Assembly (NCBI GenBank): GCA_023249375.1
Contig: JAHFCT010000001.1
Span: 88,112-152,111 of the forward strand
DNA: 64,000 nucleotides
DNA from: Gemmatimonadota bacterium
GTDB taxonomy: Bacteria > Gemmatimonadota > Gemmatimonadetes > Gemmatimonadales > Gemmatimonadaceae
Reading direction: 5' to 3'
The notes beneath the pieces are model-generated. The model had not been told where the DNA came from, did no database searches, and saw only the letters and a program-made list of their open reading frames with translations. Both the position numbers and the translations under genes were made by a program. How positions within the stretch are numbered: position 1 is the first letter of the stretch; each line of letters opens with the position of its first letter. Shown here in pieces: positions 28,107 to 36,798 of this stretch.

Positions 28107-29738
28107 TTAGAAGAGCCCGAAGACGCCGTGCGGGGTAATGCCGAGCACTCTGAACCACGTCTCGCCGGCCACGATGATGGTCACCCACGACACGAGCATC
28201 ATCGTGAATCCGTACTTGAACGTGTCGCCGAGGCTGTACCGATCGGTCTCGTACAGCAGGGCCGCCGGCTTGCTGTTGAACGGCAGCACGTAGACATGCT
28301 CGATGAGAAACGCCACGGGCAACGCCAGGCTGAGGGCGGTGTACCCAAAGCGGTTCGCGACGCCGATGGCGATGGGCACGAAGATCATCGCGCGCATCGT
28401 CTTCGACTCAAAGGCGAGCGCGCTGAAGAGCATGAAGCCCGTCAGCATCACGTAGAGCGCCCAGAACGGCGTCTGCTGTCCGATGCCGAGATGGTTGAAG
28501 AACGCGTTCACGGAAATCGACGGCAGGTCGGTGGCGTCGAGGCCGGCCCCGAGTGCATAGGCGCCCGCCGAGAAGAGCATGAGGTGCCACGGGATGTCCA
28601 CCTCATTCCACTCGACGATGCCGATGCGTGGCAGCAGCGCGGCGATGCCGCCGAGGAACGCGACGGCCGTCGGGCTGACGCCGTGCACCCGATCGGTCGC
28701 CCACAGCGCGAGAATCAGCACGAAGAGCACGATCGCGCGCACTTCCTTGCGCGTCACCGGACCCAGCGCATCGTACGCTTCGCGCAACCGGGCCATGCCG
28801 CCTTCCACCTGCGGCGCCCGCTCCTCCGGCGCCAGCGGAAAGAAGACCCGCAACGCCAGCACGTACCCGATGAGCATCAATCCGACGGCGACCGGGAACA
28901 TCGCCAGCATCCAATCGGTGAAGAAGATCTTCGCGCCAACCGCGCCGGTAATGATCGCCACCGCGAGGAGGTTCGCCCCCGAGCCGGTGAGAAATGCGCT
29001 GGCGCCGAGGTTGATGTCGAGCAGGTTCTGGAGGACGATGCTTCGTCCGAAGTTCGTCCGGCCCCCGCCCGGCCGCGCCCCATAGATCGCGGCGATCACC
29101 ATGAAGAGCGGCAGCAATATGGCCGCCTTCGCGGTCGTCGCCGAGACAAACGCCGAGAGTGCCAGGTTCAGCACGATGAACACGAGAAAGACCGACCGTG
29201 CGGTGTGGCCAAAGCGCAGGATGAGCCAGAGCGCCAGCCGCTTGGCGAGGCCCGTCGCCACGAGCATGCTCGCGAGGACGAACGACATGATATTGAGCCA
29301 CATCACCGGGTGGCCCAACTGCGCGTAGGCGCGCGTTTCGGTGAGCACGCCGGTGAGCACCAGCGCGACGATCAGCATCAGGCTGGTCAGGTAGTTGGGC
29401 AGCGCGCCGGTCACCCAGAGCGCCATCGACGCGAGGAAGATCGCAAGCATCGCGCCGTTGTGCTGGCTGAACAGCGCGCTCCCCATGGCGGCGAATTCCT
29501 TCTTGGCGGCGTCGGACGAGAGCGTCGCCGGATCGATGCCTTGCAGGAACGGCAGCTTGATGACGAACGCGAAGAGGATGAACAGCACGATGGCGAGCGG
29601 AATGCCAATGACCGCCAGTGTGCGCTCGAACTTCCCCTTCGCCCGAACCGGCAACTGCTCGATTCGGTACTGCCGCATGTCCAGCGGATCGGGCCGGCCG
29701 GCGTCTGGAGCCGGAGCTCCCGTCGCAGCGAGGATCAT
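28107..29738 (-). CDS. DASS/SLC13-family sodium-anion symporter
   Basis: Product of 543 residues with about eleven to thirteen membrane segments. The family's SNT-type motifs appear in altered form: FVSATTAKAAILLPLF in the first repeat and FESKTMRAMIFVPIAIG in the second, with TGSGANLLAVAI nearby. SLC13/DASS members carry dicarboxylate, sulfate or phosphate with sodium. The altered motifs prevent a firm substrate call, and the neighbourhood suggests an inorganic anion. ATG at 29738 shares a base with the CYTH stop (TGATG), so expression is coupled to the triphosphatase gene. Confidence 0.85.
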   Translation of the reverse strand: MILAATGAPAPDAGRPDPLDMRQYRIEQLPVRAKGKFERTLAVIGIPLAIVLFILFAFVIKLPFLQGIDPATLSSDAAKKEFAAMGSALFSQHNGAMLAIFLASMALWVTGALPNYLTSLMLIVALVLTGVLTETRAYAQLGHPVMWLNIMSFVLASMLVATGLAKRLALWLILRFGHTARSVFLVFIVLNLALSAFVSATTAKAAILLPLFMVIAAIYGARPGGGRTNFGRSIVLQNLLDINLGASAFLTGSGANLLAVAIITGAVGAKIFFTDWMLAMFPVAVGLMLIGYVLALRVFFPLAPEERAPQVEGGMARLREAYDALGPVTRKEVRAIVLFVLILALWATDRVHGVSPTAVAFLGGIAALLPRIGIVEWNEVDIPWHLMLFSAGAYALGAGLDATDLPSISVNAFFNHLGIGQQTPFWALYVMLTGFMLFSALAFESKTMRAMIFVPIAIGVANRFGYTALSLALPVAFLIEHVYVLPFNSKPAALLYETDRYSLGDTFKYGFTMMLVSWVTIIVAGETWFRVLGITPHGVFGLF

Positions 29739-30217
29739 CACGTCCCCTCGGCCCAGCGCGTGTAGGGCTGCTTCATCAGCATCGAGTTGTAGTACCGGGC
29801 GTCGCCCGTGACCTCGGCGCCAAGCCACGCCGGTTTCACGAACGACTCATCCTCGGCGGCGAGTTCGATCTCGGCGACGGTGAGACCTTCGTTTTCGCCG
29901 TGGAACTCATCCACTTCGTACGTGTGCGCACCGACCGGCACGAGGTAGCGCACCTTGTCGATGACCCCCGGCTCGCAGATCTGCATCAGCTGCTCGGCCT
30001 CGGTGGAGGTGATCTCCTTCTCCCACTCGTAGCGCGTGGCGCCCGAGGCGCTGCCGATGCCCTTCACGGTGATGTAGCCCTTGTCGCCCTTGATGCGCAC
30101 CCGCACCGTCCGTTCCGGCACGGAGCACAGATAGCCCTGCGTGATGCGCGTTGACTTCTGGGCCAGTTCGCGGAACGAACCCGTCACCAGGAATTTCCGC
30201 TCGATCTCGTTCGCCAT
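29738..30217 (-). CDS. CYTH domain protein, likely inorganic triphosphatase
   Basis: Product of 159 residues, the size of bacterial single-domain triphosphate tunnel metalloenzymes. The N-terminal ExExK signature is intact (NEIERKF, E4-I-E6-R-K8). Alternating basic strands follow (TVRVRIKGDKGYITVKG), then the acidic metal-binding strand YEVDEFHGENEG and AEIELAAEDE. Family members hydrolyse inorganic triphosphate or short polyphosphate with a divalent metal. AGGAG lies seven bases before the ATG at 30217. It is coupled to a DASS transporter. Confidence 0.9.
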   Translation of the reverse strand: MANEIERKFLVTGSFRELAQKSTRITQGYLCSVPERTVRVRIKGDKGYITVKGIGSASGATRYEWEKEITSTEAEQLMQICEPGVIDKVRYLVPVGAHTYEVDEFHGENEGLTVAEIELAAEDESFVKPAWLGAEVTGDARYYNSMLMKQPYTRWAEGT

Positions 30218-30273
30218 GGTGGTTCTCCTCGCGTGGTGACGTGTGGTGGCGGACCGTACTCGGCTTCGGAACC

Positions 30274-30292
30274 CCGGCGCGCCATGCGCCGG
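30274..30292. terminator. Small hairpin downstream of the lipoprotein gene
   Basis: CCGGCGC and GCGCCGG pair around GCCAT, 32 bases beyond the stop of the minus-strand lipoprotein gene and before the CYTH ribosome site. There is no T-run, so it may attenuate or process the transcript rather than end it. Confidence 0.4.
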
Positions 30293-30323
30293 AGACCCGA
30301 GAGCCACAGTGACTGCGTCTGTG

Positions 30324-30959
30324 CTACTTCTTGAAGCCGATAACGGCGATGTTGTCGAAGCGGTGGTTGCCGGAGGCGCCCGCAGCGAGCGGTCCGGTAA
30401 ACAACACCCGGAACCGCAGGTTCGCGTTGTCGTTCACCGCCGTCACCGCCGTGAGGTCAAACGTCTTCACCGTGTAGTCGAGGTCCGGTGTGTACGCCGC
30501 CCCGACGATGGTCCAGGTCGTGCCGCCGTTGGCCGAGTAATAGAACTCCTCCTGGTCGGCGCCCGAGGTGGCCGAGGACTTCATCACGGCAAAGGAGACC
30601 GTCAGCTTCTCGTAGCCGGTCGACGGCGCGGCGATGATGAGTTCACGCGTGTTCGACGGATTGCGCGGCCGCAGACCGAGGCCGGCCGGCGCGTTCTGCT
30701 GCGCGTTCGTTGTCGTCCCCGGATCGACGTTATCCATGTAGCCCAGCCCGGTGCCCGGATACGTGATCGCGGCGGTGGTGTACTTGCTGAAATCGGCTGG
30801 CACCGACGTCAGGGTGCCGGCGGGCAGCGCGTTGAAGTGCCAGTAGTTGATGAGTTCGGAGAGCACCGGCGGCGGCGGCGGCGCGGCGATGTCGTCAACG
30901 CACGCGGTCGTCGAGAGCGCGAGGGCTCCGATCATGAAGGGCAGCAGGAAGCGTTTCAT
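30324..30959 (-). CDS. Lipoprotein with beta-sandwich domain, unknown
   Basis: Product of 211 residues. A signal peptide ends in LALSTTAC followed by VDDIAAPPPPP, a lipoprotein-like cleavage site and proline linker. The rest looks like a carbohydrate- or protein-binding beta-sandwich (INYWHFNALPAGTL, EEFYYSANGGTTWTIVG, NHRFDNIAVIGFKK), similar in style to domains appended to secreted nucleases and phosphatases. It follows the porin gene by 35 bases on the same strand and may be its surface partner. The family is not identified. Confidence 0.6.
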   Translation of the reverse strand: MKRFLLPFMIGALALSTTACVDDIAAPPPPPVLSELINYWHFNALPAGTLTSVPADFSKYTTAAITYPGTGLGYMDNVDPGTTTNAQQNAPAGLGLRPRNPSNTRELIIAAPSTGYEKLTVSFAVMKSSATSGADQEEFYYSANGGTTWTIVGAAYTPDLDYTVKTFDLTAVTAVNDNANLRFRVLFTGPLAAGASGNHRFDNIAVIGFKK

Positions 30960-30994
30960 GGAAGTCTCGTATTGGTTTCGCAGATTCGCGGGCA

Positions 30995-32587
30995 TCAGAA
31001 GGACACCTGGACGCGCACGCCGAGCACCTTGAAGTCCTCGCCGCCCTTGTTGTCGGGTTCGACGACGAGCAGCGGGTTCTTGGTGAGCAGGCCCTTGGCG
31101 TCGTGGCCGACGTACAGTTTGCCGCGGCCGTTCGCGTAGCGGTCGTTGTTCACGAGCGACCAGTTGAGCATGAACTTGACGTTGCGGTTCGGGAACAGGT
31201 TCAGCCCGAGGGTCCACGCTTCGCCGGAGCCGCCCATGATGGCCGCCTTCGAGCTGTTCATGTCCAGGTACTCGTAGCGTGCGGCCACTTCGACGTCGCC
31301 CCAGGAGCGCCCGAGCTTGTTCTCGGTGAACTCGCCTTCGTCGCTGTTGTAGATGTACTTGCCGCCGAACAGCAGGGCGGCTGCCTGGACGAACTGCCCG
31401 CCGAAACTCGCCGTCGACAGCCCGCCCGTGCGCAGCACGTCGGCGTTGGTTGCTTCGGCGGAGAGCTTCAGCCCGTTGTGGAAGGCCGCGAACTCCGCGT
31501 TCGTCACGAACTCGTGGTCGATGTTCTTGATGTAGTCGCTGTCGATGTACTTTTTCTTGTTGATGTGGCTCACGACGCGGGTGTTGAACCGCAGCTGGCC
31601 GGCCACGTCTTCCGTCATCGGCGTGCGGCGAGAGGCGGCGAGACCGAGGTGAATCCCCGAATTTTCGTGGCCCTTCATCGGCATGAACACGATCTTGCCC
31701 GTCAGCGCGAAGCCTTCGTCGACGCCCAGATCCTTGTTGTTGTTCTTGGAGGCCAGGGTCACGTCGGCATCGCCGATATCCTGGAAGTGCACGCCGCCGG
31801 CGATAAGGAACTTCGACGGGCGCCACCGGATTTCGGTGCCGACGCGGCGCGAGGGCGACAGCGCGGACGTGGACATCGGACGCTCAAGGAACGTGTTGTA
31901 GCGGCTCGACGTGGTCTGCTCCATCGAGAACGTTTCCTTGAAGTTGCCCCAGCGGATGTCGAGGTTGTCCTTCGGCGACCACATCAGGTACGCGTCTTCG
32001 AGGTTCGCGTTGGAGTTGCCGAAGTCCATGTCGACTTCGCCATACCAGTTCTTGCGGAACTGCGCCTTCATGGCCATGCGCGCGCGTCGAATCTCGACGC
32101 CGCTGCCCGTCGCGTTGAGCTTGTCGTCGTAGACGAGCGCGCCATCAACGTTGACGCGCATGTCGAACCAGAAACGGTAGTTCAGGTCGGGACTCTCGAA
32201 CACGAGAATGCCGTCGCGATCTTCGCCATACACCGGCCGGCGGTCGACCTTCACGCCGTACTGGTTGTACCGCACGCTCGACACGAGCACAACGTCCACC
32301 TTGCTCTGGCCGGCGATGTCCTTCTCGATGTTGTCAAAGTCGGCCTTTGAGAACATCAGGATCTCGGCGGAGCCGACCGGCACTTCGAGGCGATACTGCC
32401 CGGCGTTGTCGGTCGTCGTCTGCAGCACGGCGCCGCGGAGGCGCACGCTGACGCCGGTCAGCGGCTGGCCGTCGACGTTGGATGTGGCCTTGCCGGTAAC
32501 GACCCGCGCCTGACCCCAGGCGGCGATCGGCGTCACCAGCAGCAGCACGAGCAGTGCGGCAGCGGCGGACTGGATTCGTCTCATCAT
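30995..32587 (-). CDS. Phosphate-selective-porin-like outer membrane protein with N-terminal carboxypeptidase-regulatory-like domain
   Basis: Product of 530 residues. After the signal peptide (residues 1-25) comes a carboxypeptidase-regulatory-like beta domain (ATSNVDGQPLTGVSVRLRG ... TTTDNAGQYRLEVPVGS). A porin O/P-type barrel follows: RRARMAMKAQFRKNWYGEVDMD, DAYLMWSPKDNLDIRWGNFK and the terminal strand VLGVRVQVSF ending in Phe. The OprO/OprP family takes up phosphate and polyphosphate; the substrate here is inferred. GAAGGAA lies nine bases before ATG 32587. A sigma-54-like promoter lies upstream and the NtrC-type regulator gene is adjacent. Confidence 0.8.
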   Translation of the reverse strand: MMRRIQSAAAALLVLLLVTPIAAWGQARVVTGKATSNVDGQPLTGVSVRLRGAVLQTTTDNAGQYRLEVPVGSAEILMFSKADFDNIEKDIAGQSKVDVVLVSSVRYNQYGVKVDRRPVYGEDRDGILVFESPDLNYRFWFDMRVNVDGALVYDDKLNATGSGVEIRRARMAMKAQFRKNWYGEVDMDFGNSNANLEDAYLMWSPKDNLDIRWGNFKETFSMEQTTSSRYNTFLERPMSTSALSPSRRVGTEIRWRPSKFLIAGGVHFQDIGDADVTLASKNNNKDLGVDEGFALTGKIVFMPMKGHENSGIHLGLAASRRTPMTEDVAGQLRFNTRVVSHINKKKYIDSDYIKNIDHEFVTNAEFAAFHNGLKLSAEATNADVLRTGGLSTASFGGQFVQAAALLFGGKYIYNSDEGEFTENKLGRSWGDVEVAARYEYLDMNSSKAAIMGGSGEAWTLGLNLFPNRNVKFMLNWSLVNNDRYANGRGKLYVGHDAKGLLTKNPLLVVEPDNKGGEDFKVLGVRVQVSF

Positions 32588-32658
32588 GGTTTGTAGTTCC
32601 TTCTGCGTGAAAGGGCGTGCGTGTAGCAAGGCTACGGAGCCAACTGGCCCGTCTCTAT

Positions 32659-32674
32659 CTCAATTGCTGTGCCA
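32659..32674 (-). promoter_or_regulatory. Sigma-54-like promoter for the porin gene
   Basis: On the minus strand TGGCAC-AGCAA-TTGAG matches the -24/-12 consensus TGGCAC-N5-TTGCW except that the -12 C is A. It lies 72 bases upstream of the porin ATG. A sigma-54 activator gene is directly adjacent, which raises its credibility. Confidence 0.55.
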
Positions 32675-32715
32675 TCACGGCCGCACCCGGCACAGAGACG
32701 GACAACCGCCAGCGC

Positions 32716-32729
32716 GCCAACGGGTTGGC
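32716..32729. promoter_or_regulatory. Palindrome, candidate activator binding site
   Basis: GCCAAC-GG-GTTGGC is a perfect palindrome centred about 75 bases upstream of the predicted sigma-54 transcription start, a usual place for an NtrC-type enhancer site. Confidence 0.45.
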
Positions 32730-32762
32730 TGCGGGCACCGCTGTCTTGGGGGGCTGGCGAAC

Positions 32763-32817
32763 GGCGGCCGCTGGCCGCCGAAAGGGCGAGATCTCGCCCG
32801 CGAATGGGCGAACGCCC
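32763..32817. terminator. Stacked hairpins after the NtrC-type regulator gene
   Basis: Three palindromes follow one another: GGCGGCC-GCT-GGCCGCC (32763-32779), the perfect 16-base GGGCGAGATCTCGCCC (32784-32799) and GGGCG-AA-CGCCC (32806-32817). They start 5 bases beyond the regulator's stop and probably separate its transcript from the porin's. Confidence 0.5.
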
Positions 32818-32821
32818 GCCG

Positions 32822-34174
32822 CTAGTCGAGCGGGATCTCCATCTCCAGTTTCACGAGCCGGCTGCGCAGCGTACCGCGCGGCATGCCGAGCAGGCGCGCC
32901 GCGCGCGTGACGTTGCGCCCGGAGCGGTCGAGCGCCCATGTGATGATCTCGCGCTCCCGCAGCCGCATGAACTCGTCAAAGGATGGATAGTCCGCGGCGT
33001 CGGCGATGCCCTCTCGCTCGGGCGTCGCGGGGGGAGCGGCGGAGTCGCCGAACGTCAGGTCGGTTTCTCCGGTGGCGATCATGCGCTGCACCAGGTTCTC
33101 GAGCTCTCGCACGTTGCCCGGCCACGAATGCGCCAGCAGCAGCTCGTAGAACCTGGGCTCGAGCCGCGACAGCCATTCGCGGCCGCCGTGCTTTTCAAAG
33201 AAATGCTGCGTCAGCGCCAGCACGTCCTCCGGACGCTCGCGCAGCGGCGGGATGCGCAACGGCACGATGTTGAGCCGGTAAAACAGGTCTTCGCGGAAGA
33301 GCCGGCGCTCCACCTGTTCGCGGAGATCCACCTTCGTCGCGCAGATCACGTGCACGTCCACCGAGATGTCTTCGGTGCCGCCGAGCCGGACGAAGCTGCG
33401 CTCCTGCAGGACGCGCAGCAGCTTGACCTGCGGTCCAAGCGGCAGATCGTCGATGTCATCAATGAAGATCGTGCCGCCGTTCGCGCGCTCGAAGTATCCC
33501 TTGCGCCGCTGCACCGCGCCCGAGAACGCCCCCTTCTCATGCCCGAACAGCTCGCTCTCGAGCAGCGACTCCGGGATGGCCGCGCAGTTGATGGCCACGA
33601 AGGGCTGGTCGCGGCGCGGACTCAGAAAGTGCAGCGTGCGCGCGATCATCTCCTTGCCGGTGCCGCTCTCGCCGCGAATGAGCACCGTGCTGCTGTGCTG
33701 CGCCACGTGCCGCACCGTCTCGAGCAGCTTCAGCATCGCCGGAGACCCGGCAATGACGGTGCGATGCTGGAACAGCTCGAGCCGCCGCCGCAAATCGGCA
33801 TTCTCGTCCAGCACCGAGCGGTACTGCCGGATGTTCCGCATCATCCCCAGGAACTTCTCCGGCGACAGCGGCTTCGTGATGTAGTCGTACGCACCCAGCT
33901 TGAGCGCGTTCACCGCCGTGTCCACCGTCGCAAACGCGGTGATGACGATGACCTCGCACCGGGGATTGGACTGCCGCGCAGCCTGCAGCACGTCGAGTCC
34001 GCTCGGGCCGGGCAGGCGCAGGTCGGTGACGACCACGTCGTACGCACCGGTGCGCGCCTGCGCCACGCCTTTCGTGCCATCCTCCACGGCCTCGGTCGTG
34101 AAGCCCTCGCGCGTCAGCGCGTCGGCCAGCGACACGCGGGTGATGCGGTCATCCTCAACGAGCAGTACTCTCAT
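32822..34174 (-). CDS. NtrC-family sigma-54-dependent response regulator
   Basis: Product of 450 residues with a receiver (phospho-acceptor D51, K101), an AAA+ domain (Walker A GESGTGKE at 168-175, sigma-54 contact loop GAFSGA at 215-220, Walker B FIDDIDD) and a C-terminal Fis-type helix-turn-helix (NVTRAARLLGMPRGTLRSRL). The usual GAFTGA loop has Ser for Thr, a change tolerated in some activators. Its ATG overlaps the kinase stop (ATGA). It should activate a sigma-54 promoter, most obviously the one before the porin gene. Confidence 0.95.
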   Translation of the reverse strand: MRVLLVEDDRITRVSLADALTREGFTTEAVEDGTKGVAQARTGAYDVVVTDLRLPGPSGLDVLQAARQSNPRCEVIVITAFATVDTAVNALKLGAYDYITKPLSPEKFLGMMRNIRQYRSVLDENADLRRRLELFQHRTVIAGSPAMLKLLETVRHVAQHSSTVLIRGESGTGKEMIARTLHFLSPRRDQPFVAINCAAIPESLLESELFGHEKGAFSGAVQRRKGYFERANGGTIFIDDIDDLPLGPQVKLLRVLQERSFVRLGGTEDISVDVHVICATKVDLREQVERRLFREDLFYRLNIVPLRIPPLRERPEDVLALTQHFFEKHGGREWLSRLEPRFYELLLAHSWPGNVRELENLVQRMIATGETDLTFGDSAAPPATPEREGIADAADYPSFDEFMRLREREIITWALDRSGRNVTRAARLLGMPRGTLRSRLVKLEMEIPLD

Positions 34175-35646
34175 GCCGCACGCTCCCTCGGCAGCACGAC
34201 CGTGAATGTCGTCTGCAGGTGGGGCGCGCTGTGCACGCGAATGGTCCCGCCGTGCAGCTCGACGATGCCGAGCGTCACCGACAGGCCGAGTCCGGTCCCC
34301 CGCCCCGTTTCCTTCGTCGTGAAGAACGGCTCGAAGATCTGCGACGTGTGCTCCTCGAGGATGCCGCTGCCGTTGTCCGTGATCGACACGAATACCGCAT
34401 CGCCCTCGGCTTCGCCGCTCTGCACGCGAATGCTGCCGCCCTGTTCCACCGCGTCGATGCTGTTCATCAGCAGGTTCATGAACACCTCTTTCATGAGCGT
34501 CGCGTCGGCGCGCACGGCGGGGAGGTCCGGGGGCAAAGCCACTTGGGTCACCACCTCTTTCTTGCGCAGCTGGAACTCGAGCAGGTCGAGCACCACCTGC
34601 AGCTGTTCGTTGATGCTGATACGCTCGAAGGTCGCCGGCTGGCTGCGGGCAAAGCCGAGCAGTTTCTGCACCACCGACTCGATCTGCCGGATGCCCTCAT
34701 CGATGAGACCAAGATAGCGCTCGGTCAGCTCGGCATTGTGCGGATCGCTCTGCATGCCGTGCACGCAAAAGCGAATGCCGTTCAGCGGATTATTGACTTC
34801 ATGCGCCACGCCCGAGGCGAGCCGGCCAACCGACGCGAGCTTCTCCGCCTGGTACACCTGGTGCTGCGCCGCCGTCAGCTGCCGCCGCGACTGCGCCAAC
34901 CGGCTCTTGAGCAGATCGAAGTGCCGGATCAGGTAGCCGATCTCGTTGCGCGGCGCCTCCAGCGTCGAGGGCTGGTCGCTCTCGAAGTCGATCTTGTCCA
35001 CCTCGGAGACGAGCGCCGCCAGCGACGACGTGATGCGGTCGACCAGCATGTACAGCAGCCCCAGCGTGGCAAACGTGACGATCAACGTGATGAGGAGCAG
35101 CTGCACGAAGAGCCGGCGGATGTCCCTGCGCATGGGCTCCGCGTCAAAGCGGATGAGCGCGCCCCCCCAGCGCTTGCCCCCGACCTGCAGCGGCACGGCG
35201 GCTTCAATGACCCAGCGGGCATCGTCGTCCTGAAACACGGCCGATGCCGGCGCGGCACTCCGGCTTGTCCGCAGCGCCATGCTGTCGGTGAGCACGCGAT
35301 TGACCAGACGCGGATTGCTGTGTGCCAGGATGCGCCCCGCGGGATCCACGATGCTCACCGACACGGCCCCGTCCGTCGCGGCCATGAAGGTGCGCACGTG
35401 GTTGTCGAGCACGTCGGCGGCGGCCGACTGCGTCTGGTCGCCCACGATCATCGCATCCACCGCAGGAATCGCAAAGGTCCGCGCGACAGCCACCGCGTCC
35501 TGCCGCTGCTGCTCGATGATCTGGCTGCGCGTCCGGTGCAGCACCACCAGCGAGATGAGACTCATGAGCGCCACCACCACCACGCCGACGGTCGTGACCA
35601 CCTGCACGCGCAGGCTCGAACGGCCGGAGTGCGTGTCGCGCATCAT
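34171..35646 (-). CDS. Membrane-bound sensor histidine kinase
   Basis: Product of 491 residues. One membrane segment near residues 15-35, an extracytoplasmic region of about 150 residues (PAS/Cache-like, SVSIVDPAGRILAHSNP), a second segment (LLLITLIVTFATLGLLYML), a HAMP-like linker, then the DHp domain with H282 (SGVAHEVNNPLNGI). The ATPase domain has N box MNLLMNSIDA, G1 DNGSG and G2 GTGLGLS. It is coupled by ATGA overlaps to both the binding protein upstream and the NtrC-type regulator downstream, its likely partner. Confidence 0.95.
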   Translation of the reverse strand: MMRDTHSGRSSLRVQVVTTVGVVVVALMSLISLVVLHRTRSQIIEQQRQDAVAVARTFAIPAVDAMIVGDQTQSAAADVLDNHVRTFMAATDGAVSVSIVDPAGRILAHSNPRLVNRVLTDSMALRTSRSAAPASAVFQDDDARWVIEAAVPLQVGGKRWGGALIRFDAEPMRRDIRRLFVQLLLITLIVTFATLGLLYMLVDRITSSLAALVSEVDKIDFESDQPSTLEAPRNEIGYLIRHFDLLKSRLAQSRRQLTAAQHQVYQAEKLASVGRLASGVAHEVNNPLNGIRFCVHGMQSDPHNAELTERYLGLIDEGIRQIESVVQKLLGFARSQPATFERISINEQLQVVLDLLEFQLRKKEVVTQVALPPDLPAVRADATLMKEVFMNLLMNSIDAVEQGGSIRVQSGEAEGDAVFVSITDNGSGILEEHTSQIFEPFFTTKETGRGTGLGLSVTLGIVELHGGTIRVHSAPHLQTTFTVVLPRERAA

Positions 35647-36566
35647 CGGACGCGCAAGCCGAGCATGGCGCGCAGCCGGTCGTAATCGGCGTCCGGCGCC
35701 CGCGTAAAACCGTAGGCGAACTCGGGATCCCAGTTCGCCGTGATGCGCGCAAAGGCCGGGTCGCGCGGCGTGAGCCCGACGAGTGCCTTGGTGATCGCGG
35801 CGACCAGCTGCTCATCGTGCTTCGCCGTGACGACGATCGGAGCGCCCGGAATGGGATCGGACGTGACAACGACGCGCACACCGCGTCCGAGGAACTCGCG
35901 CGCCACGCGGTCCTTCACGACCGCGGCGTCCGCGTTGCCGCGCAGCAGCTCATACACCACCGCATGATGATGCGGCAGATAGCGCACGGATCCGATCGAC
36001 TTGAAGTCGAGCCCGGCCATCGGCATGGCTCGCGACATCAGCCAGTGCGCCGAGTACGAGAGTTCCGGCGGGAGCGCCACGCGTCGGCCCACCAGGTCCT
36101 TCAGCCCGCGAATGTCCGATCCTTCCCTCGTGATGAGCACCGAGCGAAAACTCGGCACCCCGTCCTCATTGAGCGGCTGGACCACGCTCACCACGCCGTA
36201 CTCATCGTGCGCTTTCACGTACAGGTAGGCGCCGAGAAAGGCCGCGGTCACGCGCCCGTGGACGAGCTGCTGCACGGTCTCTTCGTACGATCCGCCGAGC
36301 CGCAGCGCGAAGTAGCGGCCCGTCGTCGCCGACAGATAGTCCATCACCGGCTGGTAGCCGCGGAAGATGACGCTCGACGGATACCGCGAAATGACGCCGA
36401 CGAAGACAGTGTCGCGGGGCGCCGCCGCCACGGCCGCCGGCGCCGTGACACTCGCCGGATACGGCGACGACAGGTCCACGACGGTCTGATAGACGAAGAC
36501 CGTCGGAACCACAAAGGCCAGCACGGCCGCCAGAATCCAGGCGACGCCACGGAACTTCTCGGACAC
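35643..36566 (-). CDS. Membrane-anchored PhnD-like periplasmic binding protein
   Basis: Product of 307 residues. An N-terminal membrane segment (VAWILAAVLAFVVPTVFVY) is followed by a PhnD-type (phosphate/phosphonate-binding) domain: VGVISRYPSSVIFRGYQPVM, VHGRVTAAFLGAYLYV, DLVGRRVALPPELSYS and LLRGNADAAVVKDRVA. No ABC transporter genes are adjacent, while a kinase and regulator follow directly, so it probably delivers ligand information to the kinase rather than serving uptake. GTG at 36566 has GAGG six bases upstream. Confidence 0.85.
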   Translation of the reverse strand: MSEKFRGVAWILAAVLAFVVPTVFVYQTVVDLSSPYPASVTAPAAVAAAPRDTVFVGVISRYPSSVIFRGYQPVMDYLSATTGRYFALRLGGSYEETVQQLVHGRVTAAFLGAYLYVKAHDEYGVVSVVQPLNEDGVPSFRSVLITREGSDIRGLKDLVGRRVALPPELSYSAHWLMSRAMPMAGLDFKSIGSVRYLPHHHAVVYELLRGNADAAVVKDRVAREFLGRGVRVVVTSDPIPGAPIVVTAKHDEQLVAAITKALVGLTPRDPAFARITANWDPEFAYGFTRAPDADYDRLRAMLGLRVR

Positions 36567-36798
36567 TCAGAGCACCTCAGGATGCGCCACGCCGCGCGGA
36601 GCACCGCCGCGTCACGCTCCCCCGAAAGATAGAACTCGCGCCAAACCGTTGCGAGCCAGCATCCTCCAAATCGCGTGCCGAACGCGCGCGTTCACACGGC
36701 CATGTTGTGTGTCAACGAGGCGACATAGTTTTCATGCAGTCAGCATGTGCAGCGCCGCGCGTCAGCGCGCGCCCACTCACCACCGCCGGTCCTTACCA

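Noticed and set aside
28071-29765. 564-codon plus-strand frame, very rich in Glu/Arg/His
   Set aside because: It is the complement of hydrophobic codons of the DASS transporter; the membrane protein on the minus strand is the real gene.
32669-34717. 682-codon plus-strand frame across the NtrC-type and kinase genes
   Set aside because: Opposite-strand shadow of two well-supported genes; composition is Arg/His-rich without motifs.
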